Shown here piece after piece: positions 29,901-44,900 of a stretch of DNA of 64,000 bases. A program made the translations under genes and the position numbers. Origin of the DNA: Dugong dugon (taxonomy: Eukaryota > Chordata > Mammalia > Sirenia > Dugongidae); NCBI GenBank assembly GCA_030035585.1, contig CM057464.1:75128919-75192918 (forward strand), read 5' to 3'. The notes under the pieces were generated by a model. That model had not been told where the DNA came from and did no database searches. It was given only the letters and a program-made list of their open reading frames with translations. How positions within the stretch are numbered: position 1 is the stretch's first letter; every line of letters begins with the position of its first letter.

Positions 29901-32900
29901 AGTTCCAGTAAAGCACTGCTCACTTCATTAAGGGAGTCCAGTAAGGCTTTGTTGTTCTTAGCTTCCTTCTTCAGTTCCTGAAAATGGAATTAAGAAAACA
30001 TATATATATTCGGATAACATAAAAGTTTGCACAGGCTTTCCTTCTAACCGTTCTTGGGGCCAAGCAACTTTGTAGGTCAATATTATGAAGTATTAGCCCC
30101 ATCAGTTTCAGTTAAGTTATAGAAACCTTTGTTATCTAAAGCTATTTTGCAAAAGGGAAGTGTTTCCTGAGAAATTCCAAAGAACAGTTTAAATGTAGTC
30201 ATTTGTTATCATGGCAAGCTTTTACCTCTGAAACATAATATAAATACCAAAAATTAACAAAACCAAGCAAGTAACATGTATTATTCTTTGCTTTCTGGTA
30301 ACCAGGTAACAGAAAAATGAATAAAAGAAGAAAGTCGGAATTAAGTGACCCTTAAAATGAGGACATACTGGCTTTAAACCATTCCAGCTGAATATTATAA
30401 GCTCATCGAGCCTGACTGCACTGACTTCCTTCCACCCACATATGATCATACTTCAGGGATGATAAAAAAGGAGGCTGATGTCTCTGAAAAGAAGAATGAT
30501 GAGCATGGTCCTAAAACCAAACCCGCTGCTGACGAATCGATTTAAACTCATAGCGACCCTACAGGATAGAGCAGAACTGCCCCATAAGGTTTCCAAGGCT
30601 CTAAATCTTTACAGAAGCAGATCGCCACATCTTTCTCCCGTGGAAGAGCTGGTGGGTTCAAACCGCCGACTTTCTGGTTGGCAGTTGAGCACTTTAACCA
30701 CTTTGCCACCAGGGCTCCTATTAGCATGGTAGTGTACTGTTTTTGCAATATAGAGAACCCACCTTATGCTACGCTTCCACCTTATAAACAAAGATTGTTA
30801 TTCCACCCAAATTACATGTTATCTCTGAAACAATAACCATTTTCCTCTTTTCATCATTTTAATATCCTGTTTTCAATCTCTGGGCTCCTGAAAGTTTAAA
30901 CTGTTGACATACTGCCAATTTCTGTTGGGTTCCTGCCCACCAAGGCATCCTTCAGCCTATCAGTAATGCCTCAAGACAAATATCATTAAATTCCTATGTG
31001 AATAAGACTCCCTAAGTGATAACAAACTGATCCAAAATGTTTAAATCAGAACATACTTTTTGTCTCGCTTGTGCTTGGCTTATTGCTTCTCCCTTCAGAA
31101 CCTGAGTCTCAAACGAAAGTAATTCCACCTCCACTCTGTCCAGCCACATACGGAGCTCTTCGTGCGTGGAGTGCAGCCGCCTTGCCAGCTGCAGTGCCTG
31201 CTCCAGGGTCTTGGCTACATCGGTGCTCAATTTGGTAATGTCTTTGTACCTTGCTTTAATGGCTTCCAATTTATCTTGAATTATTAAAACTTCATCACCT
31301 AAAATTTCAAAGGTATGTTATTTCTTATGAAAAGAAAAAAAGGAGGTGGAAGAGTCTCTTTAGACATTATTGTACACTGATGAAACTTTCTGGGAGAAAA
31401 AAAAAGATTTTTCTGAAGACGATCTAAACTAAGAGAAGCCCTTTTCTAGGTTTTCATCTTTACTAGGATTTCTGGCAAATCTAAACAGCTCTAAAAATAC
31501 AAATGTCAAAACTGGAAAAAGGCTACAGTGTCTTTAGTTGCATGGGAAATAGCACCTTTGTATCTCTCCATATGATGCTTTCAGTTTTCAAAGTTTAGGG
31601 ATTCAAAACTGCATGAGTTCAAATATTGACTCTGTGGCTTAAAAGCAGACTTACCTTGGAAAAGATACTGAACCTCTTTGAGCCATTACATAGAGATTAT
31701 TACATAGGGATATATGTGTTATTACAGAGGGATATATGTATGTATACGTTCATACATACATATCATCATTACATAGGGATAAGAATAGATCTACCTCATA
31801 TGGTTGTTATAAAGATTCAATGAGTTTATATTTGTTAAGTGTTTAGAACACTGCCTGGCATACGTGTGTATGTATGTGTATTTATGTGTCTGTGTATGTA
31901 TATACATGTTACAGGTGCGTGTAGATAGATAGATGTTAAAAATAATAAACCCGTCCTCATTATTCTACTGTATCTTCACTTGCACTGACCTCATTTTCAG
32001 ATACACACAGAAATTATGTCCTGGGCTTCAGAATCGTCGTTCAAAGCTTTAGATACTTTACTGAATTTCTCCAGCTCATAATGAACTGTGCTTAACCCCA
32101 TCACATACGTATATGCTAAACTGGATATAGGTTTGGTAAGACTTTCCTATGGCCAAAAGAATCACTAAAACAATTTAGTTTGTTTTAGTTGTTCTAGGAT
32201 CTCCTCGTTTAGATATTAGACCAAATATCTGTTTTCTGAGTGAGTTCAAACACAGAGAAAGGAAACATGAATATAGCCACAGTATGTGTTACTACAATGC
32301 AATCTACCTTAAAAAAAAAAAAAATTGTCTCTAACCTATGTGCTCATCTTGAACAACTGCCTTCAACAAGTGGAAAACCAACGTAATTCCCTCATGGGCT
32401 TCTCTGACCATCTCCTATGCCAAAGTGCTTTATGCTATGAGTAATACACAAACTTTTATTAAGAATTCAAGTGAGGTCATGAGAAAGAAGTGAGACCATA
32501 TTCCAAAACTCCCTTTGATTGGTACTGAAAGCATTCTCCAGAACGAAGTCTTGGAGAGGGCTTAAAATTATAAATTCTTCCCCCATCCCTAAAACATTTT
32601 GAAAGCAATGCAGAACGCTGACTGCATGATCGCTGACTTGAAATGCAGCTTACCTGTTGTTTGTTTAAGTAGTTCTAAACCATTTAGTAATGCCTGATCT
32701 ACATTTTGCTTCCTGAGTAGGATGTCCTCTTGCAGAACCTAAAAACACAGGTGCCATTTTTATGTGAGGAAAACAATTTTTTTAGATTAGCATTAACATC
32801 AGTTTATCTTAGAAAACTTTAAGTTTCATAGATATCTACTGGAGCAAACATCTCACATTTTCAAATATTCATTATTCTTCCATTGTTACCCCCTCCTCTG

Positions 32901-35900
32901 TTCACCATCGGGACCCACAGCCCATGCTTATCACCGTAATCCACAATACCCTCCTTTTCAGAACATACTAAGACTCTATGAAGATGGGCTATGTGGAGAT
33001 ATTGGAGTACTGGTTAATTATATAGCTTTGCATATAATAATAAAACAACAAAATTAAAAGTCAAAAAATCTAGCTAGTTGAAGAAATTCAATCTCTTTTT
33101 TAAAGTGATTTCACTTATAATAATCTATATATTCAGCCAAAGTCTTTTTGGGTATATCAAAAAAATACCAAACCAACTGCCATTGAGTGGATTCCGACTC
33201 AACAGTGACCCTACAGGATAGAGTAGAACTGCCCCATGGGGTTCCCAAGGCTCTAAATCTTTACAGAAGCAGATTGCCACATCTTTCTCCCGCAGAGAGG
33301 CTGGTAGGTTCAAACTGTCTACCTTTCAGTTAGCATCCAAGTGCTTTAACCACTGTGCTACCAGGGCTCCTTTTTTAGGGCCTATAGATAAACTTTGCTA
33401 TGTGTATATATATAGGGCATATAAATCACAACAAACGTAAAATAACACAGAAATAAGGAAGACTAAGAAAATAATGACAACAGAAGTGAAAAATAAAATA
33501 AATCAAAATACCCGAAGTTCAGACTGCTGCTTCCACAGCCCCTCAGTGCTGTAATCCTGGACTGACAGCTTGCTTAGTCTGTCATGCACTTCATTCAGCC
33601 AGTTCATCAGCTCAACTTCATCTTCCCCAAAAATCTTAGCATTACATAAGGCCTGCTGGAGGAGCTCAGACCTGCTGTGACTTTTCTCTTGAATCTCAAT
33701 GTACCACACTTGAGAAGAGTCTAATTTATTCTGTACCATATCTTTATCCTCCCTGGAGCTCAAAACCTTTAAGGATTGGCCAGCGCTAACAGCCTGGTGT
33801 AAATGTTTACTGTGATGGATGATGTCATCTTCTAAGGCCTAAATAAGGTTAAAAAAAAAAAAAAAAAGCAGAAAAACAAAAAGAATGGACAAATAAAAAT
33901 GAAAACATAAATGGAACTAAAGGATGACATTTGAAATGAATTTAGTTTGTAACGATGCATAACAAAACAATAGTACATAACGAAATTTATGTCACAAAAC
34001 CACAAATTAAATGGAAAGCAGAATCTTGCTAACAGGTGATTTATATCTTACTTTGTGCTGTGCAATTTGTTCTTCAAGTTTAGATGCTTGGGTTCCTATG
34101 GGTTCACAATTCGCAAGCCTTTTTTCTATGGTTGTAAGCCATTCATTCAGTGGTTCTAAGGTTTCATGAAATTGCTGGGCTACCACTGAGATACCTTCCA
34201 ACTGACGATTCCTATAAGAGTGCCAAGATAAAGGTCATTTAGGGATGAATGTGTGAAATATTCAACAAAAACCTTCAGTCATGCTCCTGCATTCTCTTCG
34301 AAACATTTTTCTTATAGAAATCATCTAAGGTTAAAATTAAAATCTGTAGCATTTAAAGGACACGTTAAATTAGTTCCTCTACTAAATAAAATTAAGCTTG
34401 AACAGAACAACTTCAATGATCTAAATCTCATGAAAGTCTTAAGTAAGCTTGAATAATAATACCTGTAATAATGATAATGACAACAATAATAGTAACAACA
34501 ACAATATGGTTCTAATAACAACAATAATGGTAATAGTAGGTAATATTTATTGAGCACTTGCTCTGTGCTAGGCTGTTTTTCTTTTTTTTTTTTTCAATTG
34601 TACTTCAGGTGAAGGCTTACAGAACAAATAGTTTCTCATGAAACAGTAGTACACATATTGTTTTATGATATTGGTTAACAACCCCACACCCCACAACATG
34701 TCAACTCTCTAACTTCTCAACATTTTCTTTTGGTGAAAATACACATAGCCAAAGATACACCATTTCAAAAATTTCTACATGCACAGTTCAGTGACATTGA
34801 CTACGCTCTTCCAATTGTGCTGTTATTCTCACTTAAGATGAAGGCTTACAGAACGAAATAGTTTCTCATTTAATAGTTACTACAAATGTTGCCCTATGAC
34901 AATGGTTAACAATCTCACAACACATCAACAATATCCTTACTCAACCTTGGGTTCCCTATCACCAGCTTCCTTGTCCCCTTCTGCTCCTTGTCACTGGACT
35001 ACTGTACCTCGTTAGTCTCATTTGGTTTTACGGGGCTGTCCACTCCCAGGCTGAACAGTGAACCTTGGAGATAACTTCACCACTGAGCTAAAAGGGTGTC
35101 TGGGGGCCATACTCTCGGGGTTTCTCCAGTCTCCTTTAGGCCAGGAAATCTGGTCTTTTCTTTGTGAGTTACAATTATGTTCTACATCCTTCTCCAGCTC
35201 TGTCCAGAACCCTCTGTTGTGATCCTGGTCAGAGCAGTCAGTGGTGGTAGCCGGGCATCATCTAGCTGTACTGGACTCAGTCTGGTGGAGGCCTTGGTAG
35301 CTGTGGACAATTAGTCCTTCGGACTCATCTTTTCCTTGTATCATGTTCTCTTCATTCTCCCTTGCTCCCGAAGGGATGAGACCAGTGGAGTATCTTAGAT
35401 GGCCGCTCACAGGCTTTTAAGACCCCAGACACTATTCACCAAGGTAGAATGTAGAGCATTGTCTTTTTAAGCTGTGTTATGCCAACTGAGCTAGATGTTC
35501 CCCGAGACCATGGTCCCCACAGCCCTCCGCCCATGTGGTAGGCTGTTTTAAGGGCTTCTGTGTTAACTAATTCAATCAGAGCACCAGTTACTGAGATTGC
35601 TTTGACCAAATGGTCAAAACTGGATGCAAATTTTTAAGAATATACATAGCTTTTCCCTCCAGTAGAATAGTGATTTCTACCTTATAAAAGTATATATAAA
35701 TATATAAAGGTGTATTTTCCAAAAGTAATAATACTTAACAATCTTTTATGGATTAAAATACCATGAATAGAGGAAAATATTTCTTGGACTTTTACTTCTA
35801 ATGTAGTTTGAAATGTTTTTTGAAAACACATGGTTTCCTCAGTTGCAGAGGTATCCATATAAGTAAAAACCTGCTTCCACTGTCCTCAGTTTTTTTCTAA

Positions 35901-38900
35901 GGCAAGGGATTCTGCTGGTCTGCATACAGAGTACCTGATTCACTACCAAAGTCTATAAATCATTTCTACTGGGACCAAGAGTTGTATTTGTCTTAACTTC
36001 TCATCATGCTTAATTTTGAGGGAATTACATGATTTGACAAATTAGCTTTCTATGGGGACAAAGGGAATTATAGAAAATTGGCACATGCTACTGAATATAA
36101 TTCTGTTCCATTATATCATATACTACATATACAGGTACAGATATTTAAGAGAAACTTTCAGTTGAAATAAATTTGATTATGAAAAGAATAGGAATATAAT
36201 TACTATCTTGTTTTTAACTTCTGGATCATCACTATCTATGACTTTTTTCTAAATTAAAATATTCAGTCATCTACAATCAGTAGAAATAACTATTTTGTGA
36301 TTAGATATAATTTATCATGATTTAAATTGTGAGCAGTAAATTTGCATGTAAATCATATGACCTACAACCCTCCGTTAATACCACTGTGAGGAACATTCTA
36401 GGAAAAGAAAACTAGATACAGTAATAAAGCAAAAAGATTTAGATATTTATTTGTTTATTAAAATTTAAAAAATACTGCGAGAAGCTTCATGGGAGCCAGA
36501 ACATAATGCACTAGGGCATTTCACAGGAGAATTACTGGTCTGTTAACACATATTAAAGGACAATGTGTGAGTTTTGTGTCCTCAGAAGCACCTCATTCTG
36601 CGGTTCTAAAATTAGAGTTAACTCTACTCCATAATACGAGATTACACAAATCCTTCTGGTCACCATTCCTGTTCCAAAGAAGGTAGGGATTTATGGAACA
36701 CACTCATTCTGTTCATGGTTCATTTATTTTCAACCCAACCAGCCTATGTGGCTATACTTCAGTATAGCTACTACTTAACACTGGTCAATGCGGTGCTGAT
36801 GCAGAAAATGAGGAAACGCTGGTCAAGATTTCATAATAAAAATAATGCCAAGAGCAAAAGCCCAGTGGAGCCCTGCTCTTGGCTTTCTGTCCTTCATAAA
36901 TTTTAGAGGAATTTCAACCTGCCTCATTTCCTAGCTAACTCCTACTCTTCCTTTAGAATATAGCTTAGCTGTCACTTCCCTGCCCTCAGAACAGGTTCTT
37001 CCTATTGGATGCGCCGACAGCACCCTGTACTTTTGCACTGAAACACTCATCCCATTTTTCATTACTTTTCAATGGCTATACATCCTACTAGACTGTACCC
37101 TAGCTGACGGCAGGAATGATCTGTTTAGGTCACTCCCATAACCCAAGGTCTAGTTCTGTGCCCGATGCATGGTAGCCAGGCAATAACTATGTAATAAACG
37201 AATTATTTTCCCTGAGGTATATGGGTTTCTCAAGACACAGAGCTGGGATATATCTGGTGACTACAAGCCATCAATCACCATTAGAGCAATGGAGGAATGT
37301 GAGAGAACCACCACAGCCCTTGCCACTTATGTTCACATACATAATAAACATAGGGCAGTAACAATTTGAAGAAAAGCATTGCCAAAATACAAAATCAGTA
37401 TTAAGGTCAATGCTACTCATTCTAAACAACTGGGAAGTATTTCAGTTACCTCGTTTCAGCTTTATTAAGCAGTGCCTCCCATCTACTATCCAAGAGACTC
37501 AGCTGTTTCAAAATCTTCACTTTATCTGCAGGTTCTGCTGTTGTAGCAATTTTTTCTCCTTCTCGTTTAATTACCTCCACGGTAGACTTGCGGTCATCCA
37601 ACAATCTTTGAAGAAGCTTGAGACAAAACATTAAATGCCATCAAAGGAAAAGGAATAATTGTATCAACATAAAGGACACCGTATTCTAAGTACTTTTGAT
37701 GTATGACAAAAATGTGTATTTTGCACAGACACACATATGAAAGTATCTGAGAAGTGGGATTTAAAAAATAACTCATTTTGTTTAATAAATTCAGATTCAT
37801 TAATATTATGTCAGACACTGTGGTTGGTACTTTTCATGGTAGACAAAACTAGTACTGATAAGACCACTAATCTCTTCATTATTAATTTATGAGTATAAAA
37901 CAACAGGGTAGAAGGTGTTTTTTAGGATAACTCCACTGACTTTAGAAAAGTGCACAATCTCCACTATTACAATGAAATGGAGATGTCTTAACCATTCAAA
38001 GATTATATGCCCTTGTCGAGACAAAAACGAATATAATGAATCATTACTGTTTTCAAAGCCTTTTCTCACATTAAATAACCTGTTATAGACAGGAAAGTTG
38101 AGATTTTGAGAGGGTATATAACTTGCCCAAGTTCTAAAGTTAGTGAGGCTAAAACTAGGGGCCAAGTCTTTTGTCTCTTGGCTCCTTTTACTAGTTGGGA
38201 CTACCTCCTAAAATCCTTTATGAGAATGAAAACTAAGACTGAGCCTTTAAATAACATTTCCAAAAGGAACAGAGGGTGAAGCACGTAAGAAATCTCCAAA
38301 GCCAGCCAAATAACACTAATATTTCAGGATTTAGTAGCAGAAACAAAATTCAATTTAATTTTAATTAACTATCTCAAGAAGCTGAGAATGGAATATTTGA
38401 TAGAGCCAGCCAGAACTCAGGATTATCTCGCTTTAATCTAATTGAAACAAATATCTCATGAACAAGTGCTGAACACAGGCACTGTGTTAACAGCAATGAA
38501 GAAGGCATAGGGGCATAAGACACTAAATACTTTGTTACTTCCTCAGTCTGGTCCTGACTGATAGTTAAAGGACAAAAGATTAGACAGTTACCCAGAAGTA
38601 ACAAACTAAAACAGTCTTCTCTCACTTTCATTTTGAGATCAAAACACCCGAAGCAAGAGGTAAGAGGAATATGTTTACAAAGAAGGGTAAGAAACAAACA
38701 TTCTCGACAAGGGCATATAATCAAAGTAAAACAGGTGGTTTATTCAGCAGAGAAGCAATTAATGGATCAGTTTTGACCAACTTTCATAGGAAGGCCTCTA
38801 GCAATGAAGAAAGCAAAATCAACAAATAGCTTTTGCTGGCTAAACATAATAGATCAACTCTGAAAGAATAACAGAGGTTTAAATTAAATTGTGAATCGTG

Positions 38901-41900
38901 ATATTATTTAATAATTACATGAATGCAATGTGTTTCCAGTTATGTTTCTTTAATCCTTACCTCTAAATCTATTTGTAGTAATTTCCCAATATGCTGGAGT
39001 TTTCAACAAAGAATTTTCAGAGAGACAGTACTGATTGTAGTAATTAAGCCTTTTACTCCTCTCCCTTCTTTTTAAAGTTCTCACACAGGAGAAACAAATT
39101 TACCACTCTGCTGTGTGTTAGGCCCTTCCCTTATGTCATTTCAAGTCATGGCTGACAAACAGTATGGATAATATCAGTAAAGGCTTCATAACTGACCACC
39201 ACCAGGACACCGACCAGAAATCGTACATGGTCACAAGAAGTAGCTGTCATCCCTCTAAAGAGTGTGTCTTCCCAGCTTGGTCCTTTTTAGTAGTGTCAAA
39301 AAACACAACAGTATATTCCTCACTATAGATGAAGCAAATATTTGCCTCTTTAATATAGACTGAACCATAAGAAACTGCTGATATTTGACATAAAGAAAAG
39401 GCAGTCTTCATATGCATCAACCTAACATGTAAGAGAACAACGTCCAGATGAAATCTTTTCAGGGAGGCCTTCCTTGACTACCTTATTTAAAACTGCACAC
39501 CACCCTTCCCTCCACTCTAGCACTTCCTGTCTCCCAATCCCTGCTCTGTCACCTCCTAATTTCTATCCCCCACTCCTGCTTTATTTGTCACTTTCTACCT
39601 TATCAGAATTTTTTAATTTACTTTGTTTATTGTCTCTCTCTCTCTCTCCACCTGTGCCTCCCTTCCCACTAGACTTTAAACTCTGTGAGGAGCTTTTATC
39701 CTTTTTATTCATTGATGTATCCCCAGCACCTGGTACAGTGCCTGACTCATGGCATCGGTCCAGTAAGTATTTGTTGAATGATTAACAGAATAATGTCTAC
39801 AGCAGCAATGATCAGTTAACCAGGATATCCTATTAATATAAATACAGTCATCAGGTAAATTCATGTTCTCATTATTAACATTTAATATGAAATACAACAC
39901 AAGCACCACTTAACTTACCTTTTGCTCTTGTATCTGGGCCTTCACCACTTTGAACTCGGCCGACGGGGGTTTCTGATTGGCCACAAGCTCCTCAGTGTCC
40001 ACCATCCAGCTGAGCAGGGACTCCAGGGCATCCTGGAACCTCCCACAGTGCAGCAGGGCTTCCTGCAGCTGGGCCGCTCGCTGAGCCACCTGCAAAGTTC
40101 CCATTGCTCCAACTTATTCGGTTGTTTCGTAAGAGAATGAAATCTGCCCATCGGCTGCCACTTTTCATGATTATTTTCCCACTTGGTCACAACTTATCTT
40201 TTCCTTTTCATTTAAAATTTACCCAAAGCATTGATACGAGGCAGGCCAGAGGTGGAAGGGAATCAAACTGTAGCATCTAAGCCACGAAAACAAGGTTACC
40301 ATCCCAAACAGCCAATGTAGAAGACTGAATCTTTGAGATTTTGGAATATCTGATAAGTTTATGATTAGCAATGAAAGATTAAAATATTTCCACGTTACTG
40401 AAAAACACAATGCATTAGTCATTTTCATCATTATCCCCAGTACTCATTTTTTATTTCCTACTCATGAATATCAGAAATAATGACGAAAAGACTAAGATGT
40501 AAAAAAAAAAGAAAAAAATATCTATGATAGCAGAGAGAATCAGAATTACCTTTTACTAGGCAAAATAACTATAAAGTATTTGATTAAATTCTGCTTGCTC
40601 CAAGCTCTAGAGTCCTTTTTCAACAAACTGGGGCCTTTGTCTTCTAGTAAATGGAGTCTCTGTGCCCCACATAGAGATATCCTATTGCCCTTCTCATAGA
40701 TCTTTTCCTTTTGGACTGAAAAAGTAGTTGGCAAGATATTTTAAGCACTATGGAATATATTTACACCTGACACTGCATTCGGAGTGTGTTTAAGAAGCAC
40801 AACAATATGAAATGGATTTTAAAGAATGATAAATACAGTTTTAAGACTTGAAACTGCCTCAGATTTCAATACAGGGAGAAAAACAACAAAAGATCAACAC
40901 TGCCATCCCATAACAATATTCTGATAATTTATATGTCACAGGAAAAACTGTCACTATGTCTCAGAATTATTTCCTTAAGATAGAGGAGCATTATTTCCAG
41001 CATTTTCTCTCTTGGAAACTCAGGAATAGGTAGGACCTACTTCTTAAAAATAATATTTAGAGTTAAAGGTCTATAGAGGGGGTGGCAAACTCTAAGTCCA
41101 GGGCTGACAGAGTATCTTTGGTTTGCACAGTGTTGACCTATTATACAGTGTGAAATTAGTTGCCAGCATTTGAAAATTGGAATTTTTCACATAAAAAATA
41201 AGATCTCCAGGTACTTTTGAAAATAAGCAGGCTATCTTGCAAGAGTGAGCCAACGTCCCTACGTGGCAATGATTTGCTAGAGCAAAGTAGCTACCGTACC
41301 CTTAGAGGTGTGTGTACTCTCTCAACATGGCGCCATGGTCATAGACCGCTTCCTACTTCATTCTATCAAAGTTCAGAAGTGACCTGTTTCACCCAGCTCA
41401 CTTCTTTCACTTATGCTCCCTACCTAGCTCCTGCTGGCATCTGAGTTTGGGGCCTCCAGTTTACAGCAAGATAAAAAAAAGTAGACACACTTAGAGAGTT
41501 CAACTAATATAAATATGATTAATGGTCACAATAAATGCTAGTGAATAATAATCAATAGAAACAAGAAGGGTATAAGAATATTACCTTCTTGTTAAGGGTA
41601 TAAGAATATTACCTTCTTGTTGAGGGTCTTCCATCGTGCATTGACATCGTCAAGGTCATGCTCCAGACCCTGAGTGCTGGTGCCTTTAGCAGCACTCTGA
41701 ATAAGTCCTTGACCTAACCAGTTTACATCTTGCTGTTTAACCTGCAAGGGTTCAATCTCTTCTTTCTGGAATACCTGCAGTTAGAATAACAATAATGATT
41801 TGAATTATAGTTTCTAACAACCACCAAATATAAAATAAACAATTTTTTAGTCATCAGGTATTGGAAACTATCAATTATTACAGAAGTAAAGATAATTTTT

Positions 41901-44900
41901 GTACCTATTCATAGCTACCATATGAATAACAGCAAGAGTAGACTAAATATAAATTCAGAGTACTGTCAAAATCATTCAAAAATATTAAAGAAAGATATTC
42001 TCAACACATGTAATTCTAAGTGGACTGCTTCATTATCATAGCACTAAAAATTTCCTATTGTCCTAATTTAACTCTAGCAAAAGATTTATGGAAAATGCTA
42101 AAGAGCAAAATGATAAAGATGGGCCCAAGATGTGCTAAGAATCCTTACAGACTCTACTAAGGATGGTGGCTGCTTGTTGGCAACTGAAGGTTGAGGCTCA
42201 AATTGGAAATGTAGAATCATTGACAAGAAGAGGAGGCAAGCCAAGACGCCAAATACATGATGTGAGCCAAAAACAGGAATAGGAAAAGGAGATACGATAT
42301 AGGCATGCACTGCAATAGTATGGATCCCGACACATCTAGACCCCTCCATGCCAATCAATATGCCAATGGGCTTGTAAGCAGGAGGCCTCATTCTGTGGAC
42401 CTATCACATGCATCCCCAACAGAACAACTCTGGTTACTCTTTGATCATTGCTGCCTATGCCTACACTGCCAGTGTAGGTTTCCAACCCATCTCTCCCCCA
42501 CTCTCCAACTATCCAATATATGGCCCCCCGGTTGCCTACAATGGGCAAAGGATTTAATGTGTTACATTAAAATGTAAGTTCCTGAAAGCAGGAAGTTCTG
42601 TCTGATTTCCTTATAGTTCTACACCCTGGGGCTAGAACAGTATCTAACACATAATAGGTACCCAACAATTATTTGCTGAATGTATGAACATCAGCATAGA
42701 AAATTGTATTTATATCTTGGGGGTAGATGACGTCAACTTCTTAGCTGATAATTCTGGGGATAGATGACATCACCTCCTTATTAGATAATACAAATGTTCT
42801 TAATATAGGACTGAAGGATGTCACAAGGAAAATCAATTATTTTAACCAAGGAAGGAAAGTTTCAGATAGATAAGTTTGGGGTTCTGAGTTATTATACTGA
42901 AGGGCATTATATATCAATAGTCCAGGACAGTTCAACAGAATATGTGAGAACAAATAAAGGCAAACATCAAAATACCACCTAAGCAAAAATTACAGGCATA
43001 TTATGGAAAATAATTCTGAAAGACATAGAGGCTGCGAGAGACAAACTGTCCAGACTCTGGCTCAAGGCCTAACATGTGGGATACTCCTGTGTTACTAAAT
43101 GAATCAATAAATGAAGCCACAACAAACAAATAAATGATTATTTCCTCTAAAAGTCCCTTCCTAACTAAAAGCCCAAGCTGCTTCTTGCAGATAACCCACA
43201 CAGACAACTTCCACACTGGCTAATTATTTCAGCATAACAAAACTAAATACATATGAAAATCAGTTACACATAATCAAATAAATTATGAGAATTCCCTAAA
43301 TCATTGAGAAAAGTCGTAAGAAGTGTTTATAATTTTTTTAAAAGTTATAATTTACCTAAAAAGTCAACAGAAAGTTGCTGCAAGGTGGTGAGGACAGAAT
43401 TTGATTCTCTTTCTTTTCTATACCACCTTCTAAGTCACTACTTCTAGGAACTAATAGTTGTGGCTATGTTTTACTACTTACCAAAAAAAAAAAAAAAGGG
43501 ATGGGGTATGTGGAAAAACTGCTAAATTCTTAATTCCCTGACGTTGTATGGTATAGAAAAATTCAGGGTAAATGAAGTTTTCTTCTCCCTCTCATACAGT
43601 TTTCAGGATAAAAATTAATCTAATATCCTCATAAATTGCCTTAACCGCTGATCCTGGTTCTAAAGAAATTAACTTTAGGTTGTATATCAGAGGCCTAAGA
43701 CAGTGAGTTTGTGGTAATTTTCTAAAGTGCTACAAAAAAATATACTGAGGATTAAAAAAAACTATTAAGGAATCTATATACTCCTAACAGTTTAATTACT
43801 TTCTACAAATAAACTGCAAAATCCTTTATGGAAAAAAAAAGTACTTTCTTAATTAAGCTTTTAATGCATACTCAAAGAAAGGTCATCGTTGACTATAGCA
43901 ATTATTTCATAGACTAAGAAGAATTTTTCTAATATTGTTTAGATTCCTTATCTCTCAGTTGGAACAAAACACCTATGAAGAGAGACTTCTTCCCCCTAAT
44001 CTAACCCATAAGCATATAAAGAGAAGCCTAAAATAAAATAAAATTACCTCTGAGACAAAGTTTACCAAAAGAGTTTAGTGTAAGTACCAAAATAGCTGAA
44101 CTTCAATCGGAGTGGGAAGAAAAAAATTACAGCCTTGACAAACAACCTCTACGTATTACAAGGCTGCACCCTTTAGTTTCTTACCTCATTCACCACTCAC
44201 AAAAAGTTAAGAGCTATAATGACCGCAAAATATAGCACAATAACTTCCCTACTTCCACGTGAAGAGGTACTGAGAGAAAAATTTCAGGACATTTAAAAAA
44301 TCCTTAATTTGGGTAGAGTACTTTGCAGACCACAACAATGTAACACTGTACCTTCATGAATAAGTCTGTTCAAGCCTACTAAATCTAATATAACTGCCCT
44401 TAAATGGCAGTGTCTTAAACCACTATTTGTGTAAAAGCCCAATGTTAATATAAATTCACAGTGGAGGCATTTTAAATAAGGAAGAACAGCTAGCCATCTG
44501 CACAATCAACAGCAGGACCCTAAACAGCTGGGAATAATCAATCTTCTCAAAAATGGCCCCTAATCAGTTTGTTATAATGACCAGTTTATCAATAACTGGC
44601 ATATTGCAGAGTGCTAGTCAAACGTCCAAACAGAAGACTGAATTTGATCATTGTAAGAAACACTAGAGGCCACTTTGCTAACAGAACCACAAACTTCTGG
44701 CATTTCAGAGTTTCCCATTTCTGTTAATTACCTGGACTGACTGAAAGCCATTGTAGACTGTGTCCAATAGTTCTGCCTGAGCCCTTGTTTTTCTGGGAGC
44801 TGCTTTCTTTCTTACTGGAATGAATTTCGGGGAGTACTTCATATGGATCACCTCCATATCCTGGGCAGAAAGTGGAGCCTCCACTTCCTCTTTAGATGCT

